NCBI GenBank assembly: GCA_021832495.1
Contig: JAKBKR010000043.1
Span: 1 to 10,592 of the forward strand
DNA length: 10,592 bases
Direction of reading: 5' to 3'
From: a bacterium
Lineage (GTDB): Archaea > Thermoplasmatota > Thermoplasmata > Lutacidiplasmatales > UBA184
The position numbers and the translations under genes are program-made. Under the pieces are notes generated by a model that worked only from the letters and a program-made list of their open reading frames with translations, did not search any database and was not told the DNA's origin. Of the stretch, positions 1-6,757 are shown one piece after another. How positions within the stretch are numbered: position 1 is the first letter of the stretch; every line of letters starts with the position of its first letter.

Positions 1-2094
1 ATCTCGCCCGCCACGCGGTGCTGTCCTCATTGCAACGCTCCGATCGCCTTTCCCCTCTCCTCCTCGAGTGCACTGGAAACGAGTCCGTCGGAGCTTCCCT
101 ATCCTCTGCCTGCGTCCCCGCGTCCACTCTACCCTGCCCAGGGTGCGCTCGGCGGCAATCCTTGGGCCCTCCCCGTGCCGGCACCGCAGGCGCAAGTCCC
201 AGGGGCCATCGGCCCCTACGCACCCCTACCGTGGACGAGTGCGAGCGCCACCAAGATGCTGGTCCTCGCCTCTCCCATGGCCCTCCCGGTGGAAGAACGG
301 CCCGGGGTGCTCGCAGGCATCCTGAAGAACATCGACGTGGTTCCGAAGACCTTCCACCTCGACCTGACGAACGTCCTCCGTCGCAGCACATTGACCCGGC
401 CCGGGTTCTCCGGTTGCTGGGTCGACCCCCATCCACCGGAGAAAGGGGACAAGCTGACCTCCTATGCCCTCGGCTCCAGCAAGGTCACCCTCTATCATGT
501 TCCGAACGAGATCGACACGCTCTACCACCTCGAGATCGCAGACTACAAGTTAAGCCGGGACGAGGTGGAGCTGCTCCACCTCACGCGGGATGAGCTGATG
601 GAGTACTATCCGAAGCGCATCGCCCTCCAGAACTTGTCGCATACGAAGCAGGTGGTGCGGGAGATGGCCCAGCGGCTCATGCAGCGGGTGGCGCGGGAGT
701 CCGGGATCCAGTTGTCAGGGTCCGCGGCGAGCCGGGTCCAGCGCTTCGGGGAACTCGCTGAGGTCCTCACCCGGCATCTCGTGGGGCTCGGCGCCCTGGA
801 GATCCTCCTGTCGGACCCCCACCTCCAGGACCTGTACATCGACGCCCCGGCCTCCGAGAACCCGATCCATCTGCGGATCGGTGGCTTCAACATGCCCGCC
901 ATCGGGGACAAGTGCATCACGAATGTGACGGTCACGGACGAGGAGGCGGAAGCGCTCCTCTCGCGTCTCCTCCTCGACAGCGGCAAACCGTTCTCTGAAG
1001 CCATGCCGGTGCTCGAGACGGACCTCCGGGAGTACAACATCCGGGTCACCGCGATCGGGAAGCCCCTTTCGCCCCATGGCATTGCTATGGCCCTGCGCCG
1101 GCACGCGACCGACCCGTGGACGCTGCTCAAGCTGATGAGCTCGAACTCGATCAATCCGTTGACGGCGGGGCTGCTCAACTTCCTCATCGACGGTCGCTCG
1201 ACCATTCTGGTCGCCGGGCCTAGGGGGGCCGGTAAAACGTCCCTCACGGGCGCCCTCATGCTCGAATTTCCCAAGAACCAGCGCATCCTCACCATCGAGG
1301 ATACCCTGGAGCTTCCGAGCGCGGAGATGCGCCAGCTCGGGTACAAGGTCCAGACCCTTTTCACACGGTCGGCCGTGGGGGGCCAGGGTGTCGAGATGAC
1401 CGCAAACGAGGCCCTGAAAGTCTCCCTGCGTCTCGGGGAGAGCGCCATCGTCCTCGGTGAGGTCCGGGGGGAGGAAGCTCGGACGCTCTACGAGGCCATG
1501 CGGGCCGGAACCGCAGGAAGCTCGGTCCTCGGGACCATTCACGGAAACACCGCTAAGGCCGTCTTCGAGCGGGTCGTACACGACATCGGGATCCCTGCGG
1601 TGAGCTTCCAGGCCACCGACATCGTCGTCGTCGCAGGGCTCACATCGCCGGGGGGCTCCGTCCGGAACCAGCAGCGACGGATCATGGAGGTCAGCGAACT
1701 CTCGAAGAACGCGCGCGAGCCCGGGACGTTCCGCCAGCTCCTCGTCTATGATGAGAAGACGGACACACTCAAGGCGACGGCCGCCTATCTGGAAGGTTCA
1801 GAGCGCATCAAACACATCGCGGATTCTTGGGGCATCCGCTACGAGGAGGCGCTCGAGCAGATCCAGCTTCGGGCCACCTATCGGGAGCGGCTCGTCGAGC
1901 TGTCCCGGAGGGCCAAACGCCCCGAGCTCCTGAGTGCGGAATGGGTCGGCAAGTCGAATGCGGCCTTCTGGGACATCATGGAGAAGTCCTCCGAAGGAGG
2001 GACAAAGCACGGCGTCTATGCGAGCGTACTGACCCAGTGGGAGTCCTGGCTCAAGGAGACGCTCAAGGGGTGGGCCACCGGGCATGGCGGCTGA
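1..2094 (+). CDS. Archaeal type IV pilus / type II-IV secretion system ATPase (GspE/TadA/VirB11-like), 5' partial
   Basis: Hexameric cytoplasmic ATPase that would power pilin assembly through the T2SSF platform encoded next. Residues are counted from base 1 (697 in window). Walker A GPRGAGKT is at 406-413, the Asp box TIEDTLELP starts at 431, Walker B (IVLGEVRGEE) covers about 483-492, and the His box GTIHGNT has H514. An N-terminal domain (about 90-290) precedes these, and a charged helical tail (about 590-697) follows. All nucleotide-binding motifs are intact. The reading frame has no stop back to base 1. A GTG at 175 and ATGs at 256 and 277 are possible starts but none has a ribosome site. 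Codons 7-11 give C-C-P-H-C (a CxxC knuckle), followed by about 70 proline-rich residues, so the true start probably lies left of the window with an N-terminal zinc ribbon. The 3' end overlaps the next gene by 11 nt. The family call is firm. The exact system (pilus or secretion) is inferred from neighbours. Confidence 0.93.
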   Translation: MSPATRCCPHCNAPIAFPLSSSSALETSPSELPYPLPASPRPLYPAQGALGGNPWALPVPAPQAQVPGAIGPYAPLPWTSASATKMLVLASPMALPVEERPGVLAGILKNIDVVPKTFHLDLTNVLRRSTLTRPGFSGCWVDPHPPEKGDKLTSYALGSSKVTLYHVPNEIDTLYHLEIADYKLSRDEVELLHLTRDELMEYYPKRIALQNLSHTKQVVREMAQRLMQRVARESGIQLSGSAASRVQRFGELAEVLTRHLVGLGALEILLSDPHLQDLYIDAPASENPIHLRIGGFNMPAIGDKCITNVTVTDEEAEALLSRLLLDSGKPFSEAMPVLETDLREYNIRVTAIGKPLSPHGIAMALRRHATDPWTLLKLMSSNSINPLTAGLLNFLIDGRSTILVAGPRGAGKTSLTGALMLEFPKNQRILTIEDTLELPSAEMRQLGYKVQTLFTRSAVGGQGVEMTANEALKVSLRLGESAIVLGEVRGEEARTLYEAMRAGTAGSSVLGTIHGNTAKAVFERVVHDIGIPAVSFQATDIVVVAGLTSPGGSVRNQQRRIMEVSELSKNAREPGTFRQLLVYDEKTDTLKATAAYLEGSERIKHIADSWGIRYEEALEQIQLRATYRERLVELSRRAKRPELLSAEWVGKSNAAFWDIMEKSSEGGTKHGVYASVLTQWESWLKETLKGWATGHGG

Positions 2095-4210
2095 GCAAGG
2101 CGCAGCCGGGGACTTCAAAGCGGTCCACGAGGGAAAGTCCGGCGACTGGTTCGAGCACTACACGCGGTTCCTCGGGGGGATATTCATGTCCCTTGGGGAC
2201 CCGGCCAAGCGTCAGACGAAGCTCGAGGCGCAGCGGGAGAAGGTGCGCCTCAAGCTTCGCCAGCAGGAGGAGGACTACAACCGCCGTGTCCTCATCGAGA
2301 TGCCTTCCGCCGCCGTCCGGGACCGAGAGGAACGCAAGCTCGAGCGCCTCCAGAAACGCCTAGACAACCTCGAGGAGCTCATCTCCCGGCGTAGATACCA
2401 GCGCGAGATATACTTCGCCGGGCTCGAGGTCACGCCGACCGAGATCCATTACGCCGCGGTCGGGACGTTCGCCCTCGTCATGATCGCTATGGCGGCCATT
2501 GTCATCGGTTTGCTCCTCGCCACCCCGGTGCTCCTTTCCGCCTTCTTCCTCCTCCTGCTCCTTTCGGTGGTCTTTGTCCCGGTGCTGCTCTACCTTTACA
2601 TCTACAACTACCCGGGCATGCTCGCCAAGCGGTTGCGGATCCAGACCCTGGGGCGTGCCCCCGAGGCCATCCACTACATGGCCATGTCTCTCCGCCTCAA
2701 CCCCAGCCTCCACCAAGCCGTCAAGTTCTCCTCGGAGAACGTGGGGGGCAACCTGGGCGAAGCCCTTGGCAAGATCCACTGGGACACCGTGACACGCAAG
2801 CAACCGACGCTCGAACGGTCCTACATGGCCTTCGCCAACGAATGGGGGAACTGGAACGAGGACTTCATGCGCTCGCTCCAAGCGCTCAAGATGGGTGTCT
2901 CGGAGAAGTCCCCTGAGGGACGGGCCCGTCACCTCGAGAAGGCGCACGACATCATCCTTTCCGGCACGCGCCGGAAGATCGACGAGTTCGCGGCCTCTCT
3001 CTCGGGCCCGACCACGATCTTCTTCGGCCTCGGGGTCCTCCTTCCCATGGTCATCGGGGCGATGATGCCGATGATATTCCTCGCCAATCTCGGCGGCACC
3101 ATCTCCCTGTCGGGGAGCGCCACCCAGTCGAACGGGGGCGTCTCTTCGAGCGCCTACCTGGCGACCAATGTCGGTTTCATCGTGGTCATGACCGTGGTAT
3201 TCCCACTCATCGCGTACATCTACGCGGTGCAGATACTGAACCGTCGTCCCGGGACCCTGGATCCCGCCCGGGTGACATCGGGCACGAATCGGGACGCGTA
3301 CGCCTGGTCGTTGCCGAAGGCGGCCTTGGTCGGCGCGGCCATCGGGGGCGGGATCTGCCTCATCGGGGTCTTTGCCGCGCTCGGGTACCTCAATCCCTAT
3401 GCGGGGAACATCCTCCAGGAGACATGGACCGCCTTCTTGGTGCTGGGGCTGAGCGTGGCCGTCTCCGTGGTGGCCTTCCTGCGGATCCATTACCTCGAGA
3501 AGCGTCACCGACAGCTCTACCATCTCGAGCAGGAGTTCCCCGACACGTTCTTCCAGGTGGCGAGCCAGATGGGGGAGGGGGTGGCCCTCAACAATGCCAT
3601 CCGACAGGCAGCGGAAGGCGCGAAAGGGACCGAGTCGGGGAAGTTCTTCAACCACATCCTCTATGTGATGCAGCTCTCGGGCCAGACCCCGGAGCAGGTG
3701 CTCTTCGGATCCACCCGGGGGCCCGGGGTCATGGACCAGTACCCTTCGCGGCCCATGAAGGTCGCCATGCGCGCGCTCCTCGAGGCTTCGAAGAAGGGGC
3801 CGGAGGCGATCGCCGAGACGGTCCTTCCGATGGCGGAGTTCCTCAAAGAGCTCCGGAACACTGACCAGAACATCCGCACCTCCCTCAAGGGAACCACCGG
3901 GATGATGCGGGGGTCGGTGATGTTCTTCACCCCCGTGGTCATCGGTATCACCGGTGCCCTCTACCTCCTCCTGTCGTCGGTCCTGGCGAATGGAGCGCTC
4001 ATCGTTCCCTCACCCGTGTTCTTCTTGGTCATGGGCGTCTACCTCATCGAGATCACGTTCATCGTGCTCTACTTCGCCACCGGTGTCGAGTGGAGCGGGG
4101 ACCGCGTGCGCTATCTTGGTGCCCTCTGGACCACGCTCTGGATATCCAGCCTCATCTACGTGATGGCGGCGATCTTCGGAGTCGCCCTCCTCGCCACCAA
4201 CGGGGCGTGA
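2084..4210 (+). CDS. Double T2SSF-domain membrane platform protein (GspF/TadC/ArlJ-like)
   Basis: Inner-membrane platform of a type IV filament system. It would couple the upstream ATPase to pilin insertion. The 708 residues are: a soluble N-terminus with a highly charged predicted coiled coil (about 45-108), helices at about 126-147 and 150-172, a first cytoplasmic T2SSF domain (about 190-310), helices at about 311-335, 362-384, 412-434 and 446-466, a second T2SSF domain (about 480-610), and helices at about 611-635, 643-664 and 683-704. Both soluble domains show the T2SSF pattern of a helix ending in a small or polar residue, a turn, then an A-[LV]-x2-[AV] helix (LNPSLHQAV at 205-213, GEGVALNNAI at 497-506). 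Two domains in one chain is the arrangement common in archaea. The ATG at 2084 overlaps the ATPase stop and follows AAGGGGTGG at 2065-2073. An ATG at 2186 behind a G-run is a possible shorter start. The next gene begins 4 nt after the stop. Confidence 0.92.
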   Translation: MAAEQGAAGDFKAVHEGKSGDWFEHYTRFLGGIFMSLGDPAKRQTKLEAQREKVRLKLRQQEEDYNRRVLIEMPSAAVRDREERKLERLQKRLDNLEELISRRRYQREIYFAGLEVTPTEIHYAAVGTFALVMIAMAAIVIGLLLATPVLLSAFFLLLLLSVVFVPVLLYLYIYNYPGMLAKRLRIQTLGRAPEAIHYMAMSLRLNPSLHQAVKFSSENVGGNLGEALGKIHWDTVTRKQPTLERSYMAFANEWGNWNEDFMRSLQALKMGVSEKSPEGRARHLEKAHDIILSGTRRKIDEFAASLSGPTTIFFGLGVLLPMVIGAMMPMIFLANLGGTISLSGSATQSNGGVSSSAYLATNVGFIVVMTVVFPLIAYIYAVQILNRRPGTLDPARVTSGTNRDAYAWSLPKAALVGAAIGGGICLIGVFAALGYLNPYAGNILQETWTAFLVLGLSVAVSVVAFLRIHYLEKRHRQLYHLEQEFPDTFFQVASQMGEGVALNNAIRQAAEGAKGTESGKFFNHILYVMQLSGQTPEQVLFGSTRGPGVMDQYPSRPMKVAMRALLEASKKGPEAIAETVLPMAEFLKELRNTDQNIRTSLKGTTGMMRGSVMFFTPVVIGITGALYLLLSSVLANGALIVPSPVFFLVMGVYLIEITFIVLYFATGVEWSGDRVRYLGALWTTLWISSLIYVMAAIFGVALLATNGA

Positions 4211-4214
4211 CGGG

Positions 4215-4679
4215 ATGCGACGACGGTTCGCGGGGCAACAGCGGGGAGCCCTCGAGGGGATGGGTCTCGAGATCATCGTTTCCCTCGTGATCGTCGGGGG
4301 ATTCGCCGCCGGCATCTACACCTACCTTTCCTATGCGCAGAGCGCGAACTTGGGCGGGGTGGATGCATACGTGGGGAACACGGGGGCGAACAATCCGTGT
4401 TTCTTCTACCTTGGGACCTCGCACGCGGTCACCGTCCTCGCGCTTGACCAGAAGGGGCACTACCTCTCAGGCGTCGCCGTGCTCCTCTCGGGTCTGGGCG
4501 TTTCGCTCTCCGGCCTCACGGCATCGAACGGGACGTACCGGTTCGCCTCGGTCGCCCCGGTGCTGCCCCCGGATGCGGACTCCGGCACCCTGAACGTGCT
4601 CGCACAGTACACGGCCACCAGCTTCGGTGGCTCTCCCTCGGCCGAACAGGCAACGACTACTTGCACGGTGATCAAATGA
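4215..4679 (+). CDS. Type IV pilin-like protein with Ig-like head domain
   Basis: Predicted structural or minor pilin, 154 residues. The N-terminus has a short basic leader (RRRF at 2-5) ending in R10-G11 then ALEG, followed by a hydrophobic helix at about 18-40. By analogy with haloarchaeal PilA leaders (R-A/G before the hydrophobic stretch), the prepilin peptidase site is probably after G11. Residues about 71-131 form a beta-rich module with landmarks LDQKG (77-81), LSGV (84-87), TASNG (102-106) and DSGTL (122-126). The same landmarks in the same order occur in the minus-strand pilin at 9670-10245, so the two look paralogous. Two cysteines, C62 and C150, flank the module and may form a disulphide. 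The gene starts 4 nt after the platform gene and overlaps the next by 4 nt (ATGA). Pilin assignment rests on leader and context; no specific family was recognised. Confidence 0.8.
   Translation: MRRRFAGQQRGALEGMGLEIIVSLVIVGGFAAGIYTYLSYAQSANLGGVDAYVGNTGANNPCFFYLGTSHAVTVLALDQKGHYLSGVAVLLSGLGVSLSGLTASNGTYRFASVAPVLPPDADSGTLNVLAQYTATSFGGSPSAEQATTTCTVIK
4667..4673 (+). promoter_or_regulatory. Ribosome binding site GGTGATC setting the ATG at 4676
   Basis: GGTGATC matches the complement of the conserved 16S rRNA 3' end (GATCACCTCC) and ends 2 nt before the ATG at 4676. It supports that ATG over the in-frame TTG at 4661. It lies inside the last codons of the upstream pilin, as expected for translational coupling. 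Confidence 0.6.
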
Positions 4680-5278
4680 GGAAGGCCCGGTCGCTACAAC
4701 GGTCCCAGCGCGGGGTGATCGAGATGCCCCTCGAACTGACGATCATCGTCCTAATCCTCGCCATCATGTTGCCGATCATCTACGCGGCCGCACTCTACTA
4801 TGACTCCGAGCAGCAGCAGGTCCAAGCCCGCACCACGCTCGACAAGGTATCGAGCAGCGTCACCCAGGCCTTTGCCGGCGATGTCGGGACGCGCATCGTC
4901 CTGAGCGTTTCTGGCCAAGCCACGGGATACCTTCTGCTCGGGGGGCCCCTCTTCGCGGGTTGTACCGTGACGGGAATCGATGGGGAGGCCTACTTCGTGA
5001 ACGCCCTCGCCGGCGGGGTGACCTACAACGCCACGGTGGACAGCGGCACCGGACCCATTCCCATGTCGAACCTTTCCTCGGGCGGTTCCTGCCCCCACTG
5101 GCAAGGCCGGTGGGTGGGCTACACCCTCACGAGCTCGAGCACGCTCTCGTTCACAAAGTGTTGGGCGCTCGCCGGGTCCGGGTCCTCCGCGGGCGAGTAC
5201 AGCTGCTCCGCCTTCCCCCCCTCCCCTGCCCCTTCGGGAACATCCCTTGTCTACTTCGTGGAGGTCGCCTCGTTCTAA
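4676..5278 (+). CDS. Type IV pilin-like protein, cysteine-rich
   Basis: Predicted exported pilin-like subunit, 200 residues from ATG 4676 (overlapping the previous stop as ATGA). The basic leader (RKARSLQRSQR, 2-12) ends in R12-G13 and is followed by V-I-E-M-P-L and a helix at about 21-41. This has the same R-[GA]-[AV]-[LI]-E layout as the pilins at 4215 and 9670, so cleavage is likely after G13. A polar stretch rich in Q, S and T (about 43-66) continues the helix as in pilin stalks. The rest is beta-prone, glycine- and serine-rich, and ends in a hydrophobic strand (about 190-200). Cysteines 96, 139, 162 and 177 are all in the exported part and could make two disulphides. N-glycosylation sequons NAT (118) and NLS (132) are present. 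No Ig-head landmarks like those of the neighbouring pilin are seen. The stop overlaps the next start by 1 nt (TAATG). Confidence 0.77.
   Translation: MRKARSLQRSQRGVIEMPLELTIIVLILAIMLPIIYAAALYYDSEQQQVQARTTLDKVSSSVTQAFAGDVGTRIVLSVSGQATGYLLLGGPLFAGCTVTGIDGEAYFVNALAGGVTYNATVDSGTGPIPMSNLSSGGSCPHWQGRWVGYTLTSSSTLSFTKCWALAGSGSSAGEYSCSAFPPSPAPSGTSLVYFVEVASF
5260..5265 (+). promoter_or_regulatory. Ribosome binding site GGAGGT for the gene at 5278
   Basis: GGAGGT lies 12 nt upstream of the ATG at 5278 and inside the last codons of the previous gene. It favours the short 191-codon reading from 5278 over a longer open frame that runs back to 4960 through the preceding pilin. The spacing is somewhat long. 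Confidence 0.5.
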
Positions 5279-5853
5279 TGCTGCTCGACTGGGTGATGTC
5301 CATCTTTGTGGCGAGCATCGCGGCGGTAGCCATGGTGAGCACTGTGACCGCGGTGATGGACGTCGATGCCTCCAGCTACAGCGTGAGCTTGGCGATGCAA
5401 TCGGTCGTGGACACCATCACGAGCCACGTGAACCGGGTGCAGGGCCTTTCCGGGAACTTCTCTGAGAACTTCACGTTCAACGGGACCGGGGCCGTCTCCT
5501 TGCCATCGAATGCCGGAGCCACACCCTTCCCCTACCGGACCATCGCCTACACGCTCGCCTTCACGAGGGATGTGGTCCTCGCCGCCTCCAATATCTCCGC
5601 AGGATACGTGAGCAGCTGGGCGGCTTTTTCTAACCCTGTCTATCTCGTCACTTGGGCGAATTTCCTGAAGATCTCAGGGTCGCCGTACCTCACCTACTCC
5701 CAGTTCCAGAACATGGATGAAGCATGTCTCTACATCACGGCCGGCATTCCTTTCACCCTCGCACTCAAGGAGGTCTGGGTCGATGGTCAGGGAGAGTACC
5801 TACCCCTTATCTATCTGCCCGGTTATGTGTATGCGTGGCCCAGTTGCCCGTGA
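5278..5853 (+). CDS. Small N-terminally membrane-anchored exported protein of the pilus operon
   Basis: Unrecognised 191-residue protein. A hydrophobic helix at about 5-27 follows only four residues, with acidic residues just after it (M-D-V-D, 27-30), so almost the whole chain should lie outside the cell. Unlike its neighbours it has no basic leader and no R-G/A prepilin site. It may be a minor pilus component, a TadE-like protein or a Sec-type signal anchor. The exported part has several N-glycosylation sequons (NFS, NFT, NGT, NIS), many aromatic residues, and two cysteines (C150 and C190) that could pair; the chain ends in W-P-S-C-P. The start is fixed by the TAATG overlap with the upstream stop and a GGAGGT site at 5260. 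The frame stays open upstream to 4960, but that stretch overlaps the pilin gene and reads as a shadow. Exported operon member is secure; function is not known. Confidence 0.75.
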   Translation: MLLDWVMSIFVASIAAVAMVSTVTAVMDVDASSYSVSLAMQSVVDTITSHVNRVQGLSGNFSENFTFNGTGAVSLPSNAGATPFPYRTIAYTLAFTRDVVLAASNISAGYVSSWAAFSNPVYLVTWANFLKISGSPYLTYSQFQNMDEACLYITAGIPFTLALKEVWVDGQGEYLPLIYLPGYVYAWPSCP

Positions 5854-5869
5854 GGCTTGACCTGCCGTG

Positions 5870-6739
5870 ATGCCACCGTCCGCCTACCCGGAGGAAGCCC
5901 CTCGGACCCTCAGCGCCGGCGAAGAAAAGGAGGAATTCCTGCGCAAAGGGCGGCTCGTGCGATGGATCGCGCTCGCCTTCATGATCCTGTTCGCGGTGCT
6001 CCTCGGATTCCTCGTGAACTCGGGCGCCTCCAGCTTTCCCGGATGGAGCGTGATCGTCTGGATGGAGTTCGTGGTCTGGACGATCGGGCTCCTCATCAAT
6101 CTCTTCCTCGTGCTGTCGGTCGTCCCCAACTTCCTGCGGCGGATGTCCGACGACGCGGGCCCGTCACAACTCTTCCTCCATCACCTGCACCAGCAATCCC
6201 TCATCGCGATCCTGTTGGGCGGCGTGGTGCCCGGTTTCCTGTGCTTCCTCATTTGGCGACAGGTGGCGAATGCCAAACCGTCGGATGCGATCTCAGGATC
6301 CGACGGCGCATCTGTCCCGGGCACTCCCATGGGCCCGCCGGCGGGGACGTGGCCGCCATCGCCTGCGCCGTACCCCAATCCCCAAGCTCCTCCCTCGCCT
6401 GTTCCCCAAGGAACCGGAGTTCCGGTAGGCGCTCCGTCCCCGACAGCCCCCCCGGGGTACCCTCCACCCCAGAACACCCCGCCCCCCTCCCTTCTGCAGA
6501 ACGCTCCTTCGGCACAGGTTCCCCCACCATCGCAGTACGCTCCTCCACCCGTCTCCCCGCCGCCGCCGGTCTTCACGTCTCCCGTCGTCCAGTCCCCCCA
6601 GCCGCCTCCCTCACTTCCGACCTCGGGGAGCCCTGCCCCAGGCGGATTCGCCCCTCCCCGTCGGATATGCCCGAGCTGTGGCAACCCGGTCGAAGCCCAA
6701 CAGCGGGTCTGCCTGGCGTGCGGGCGCTCCTTAGTCTGA
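5870..6739 (+). CDS. Three-helix membrane protein with proline-rich linker and C-terminal zinc ribbon
   Basis: 289 residues from ATG 5870 (a GTG at 5867 immediately precedes it in frame). A charged N-terminus (EEKEEFLRKGR, 18-28) leads to hydrophobic helices at about 30-50, 60-86 and 110-130. A proline-rich, low-complexity linker (about 148-263) follows, then a four-cysteine zinc ribbon, C267-x2-C270-x10-C281-x2-C284, with the typical C-x2-C-G knuckles. Zinc ribbons of this kind usually mediate protein contacts in the cytoplasm. The charge pattern of three helices predicts opposite sides for N- and C-termini, so either the third hydrophobic segment does not cross or the N-terminus is outside. 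The gene lies 16 nt after the previous stop and is the last of the operon. The linker-plus-ribbon design resembles the N-terminus read for the ATPase at base 1, hinting at a regulatory or tethering role for pilus assembly. No family recognised. Confidence 0.82.
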   Translation: MPPSAYPEEAPRTLSAGEEKEEFLRKGRLVRWIALAFMILFAVLLGFLVNSGASSFPGWSVIVWMEFVVWTIGLLINLFLVLSVVPNFLRRMSDDAGPSQLFLHHLHQQSLIAILLGGVVPGFLCFLIWRQVANAKPSDAISGSDGASVPGTPMGPPAGTWPPSPAPYPNPQAPPSPVPQGTGVPVGAPSPTAPPGYPPPQNTPPPSLLQNAPSAQVPPPSQYAPPPVSPPPPVFTSPVVQSPQPPPSLPTSGSPAPGGFAPPRRICPSCGNPVEAQQRVCLACGRSLV

Positions 6740-6757
6740 TCGCTCTCCCTTCCCTGG

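Noticed and set aside
175..177. GTG as the start of the ATPase gene
   Set aside because: No ribosome site precedes it, and the frame stays open and protein-like (CxxC then proline-rich) back to base 1.
606..3655. Long minus-strand open frames opposite the ATPase and T2SSF genes
   Set aside because: Compositional shadows of conserved plus-strand genes; low-complexity Arg/Gly/Glu-rich translations.
4661..4675. TTG start for the second pilin
   Set aside because: The ATG at 4676 has the GGTGATC site just upstream and gives a normal basic leader.
4960..5277. Longer version of the 5278 gene starting within the upstream pilin gene
   Set aside because: The upstream part is arginine- and proline-rich shadow translation of the pilin in another frame; TAATG at 5276-5280 and GGAGGT at 5260 support the short start.
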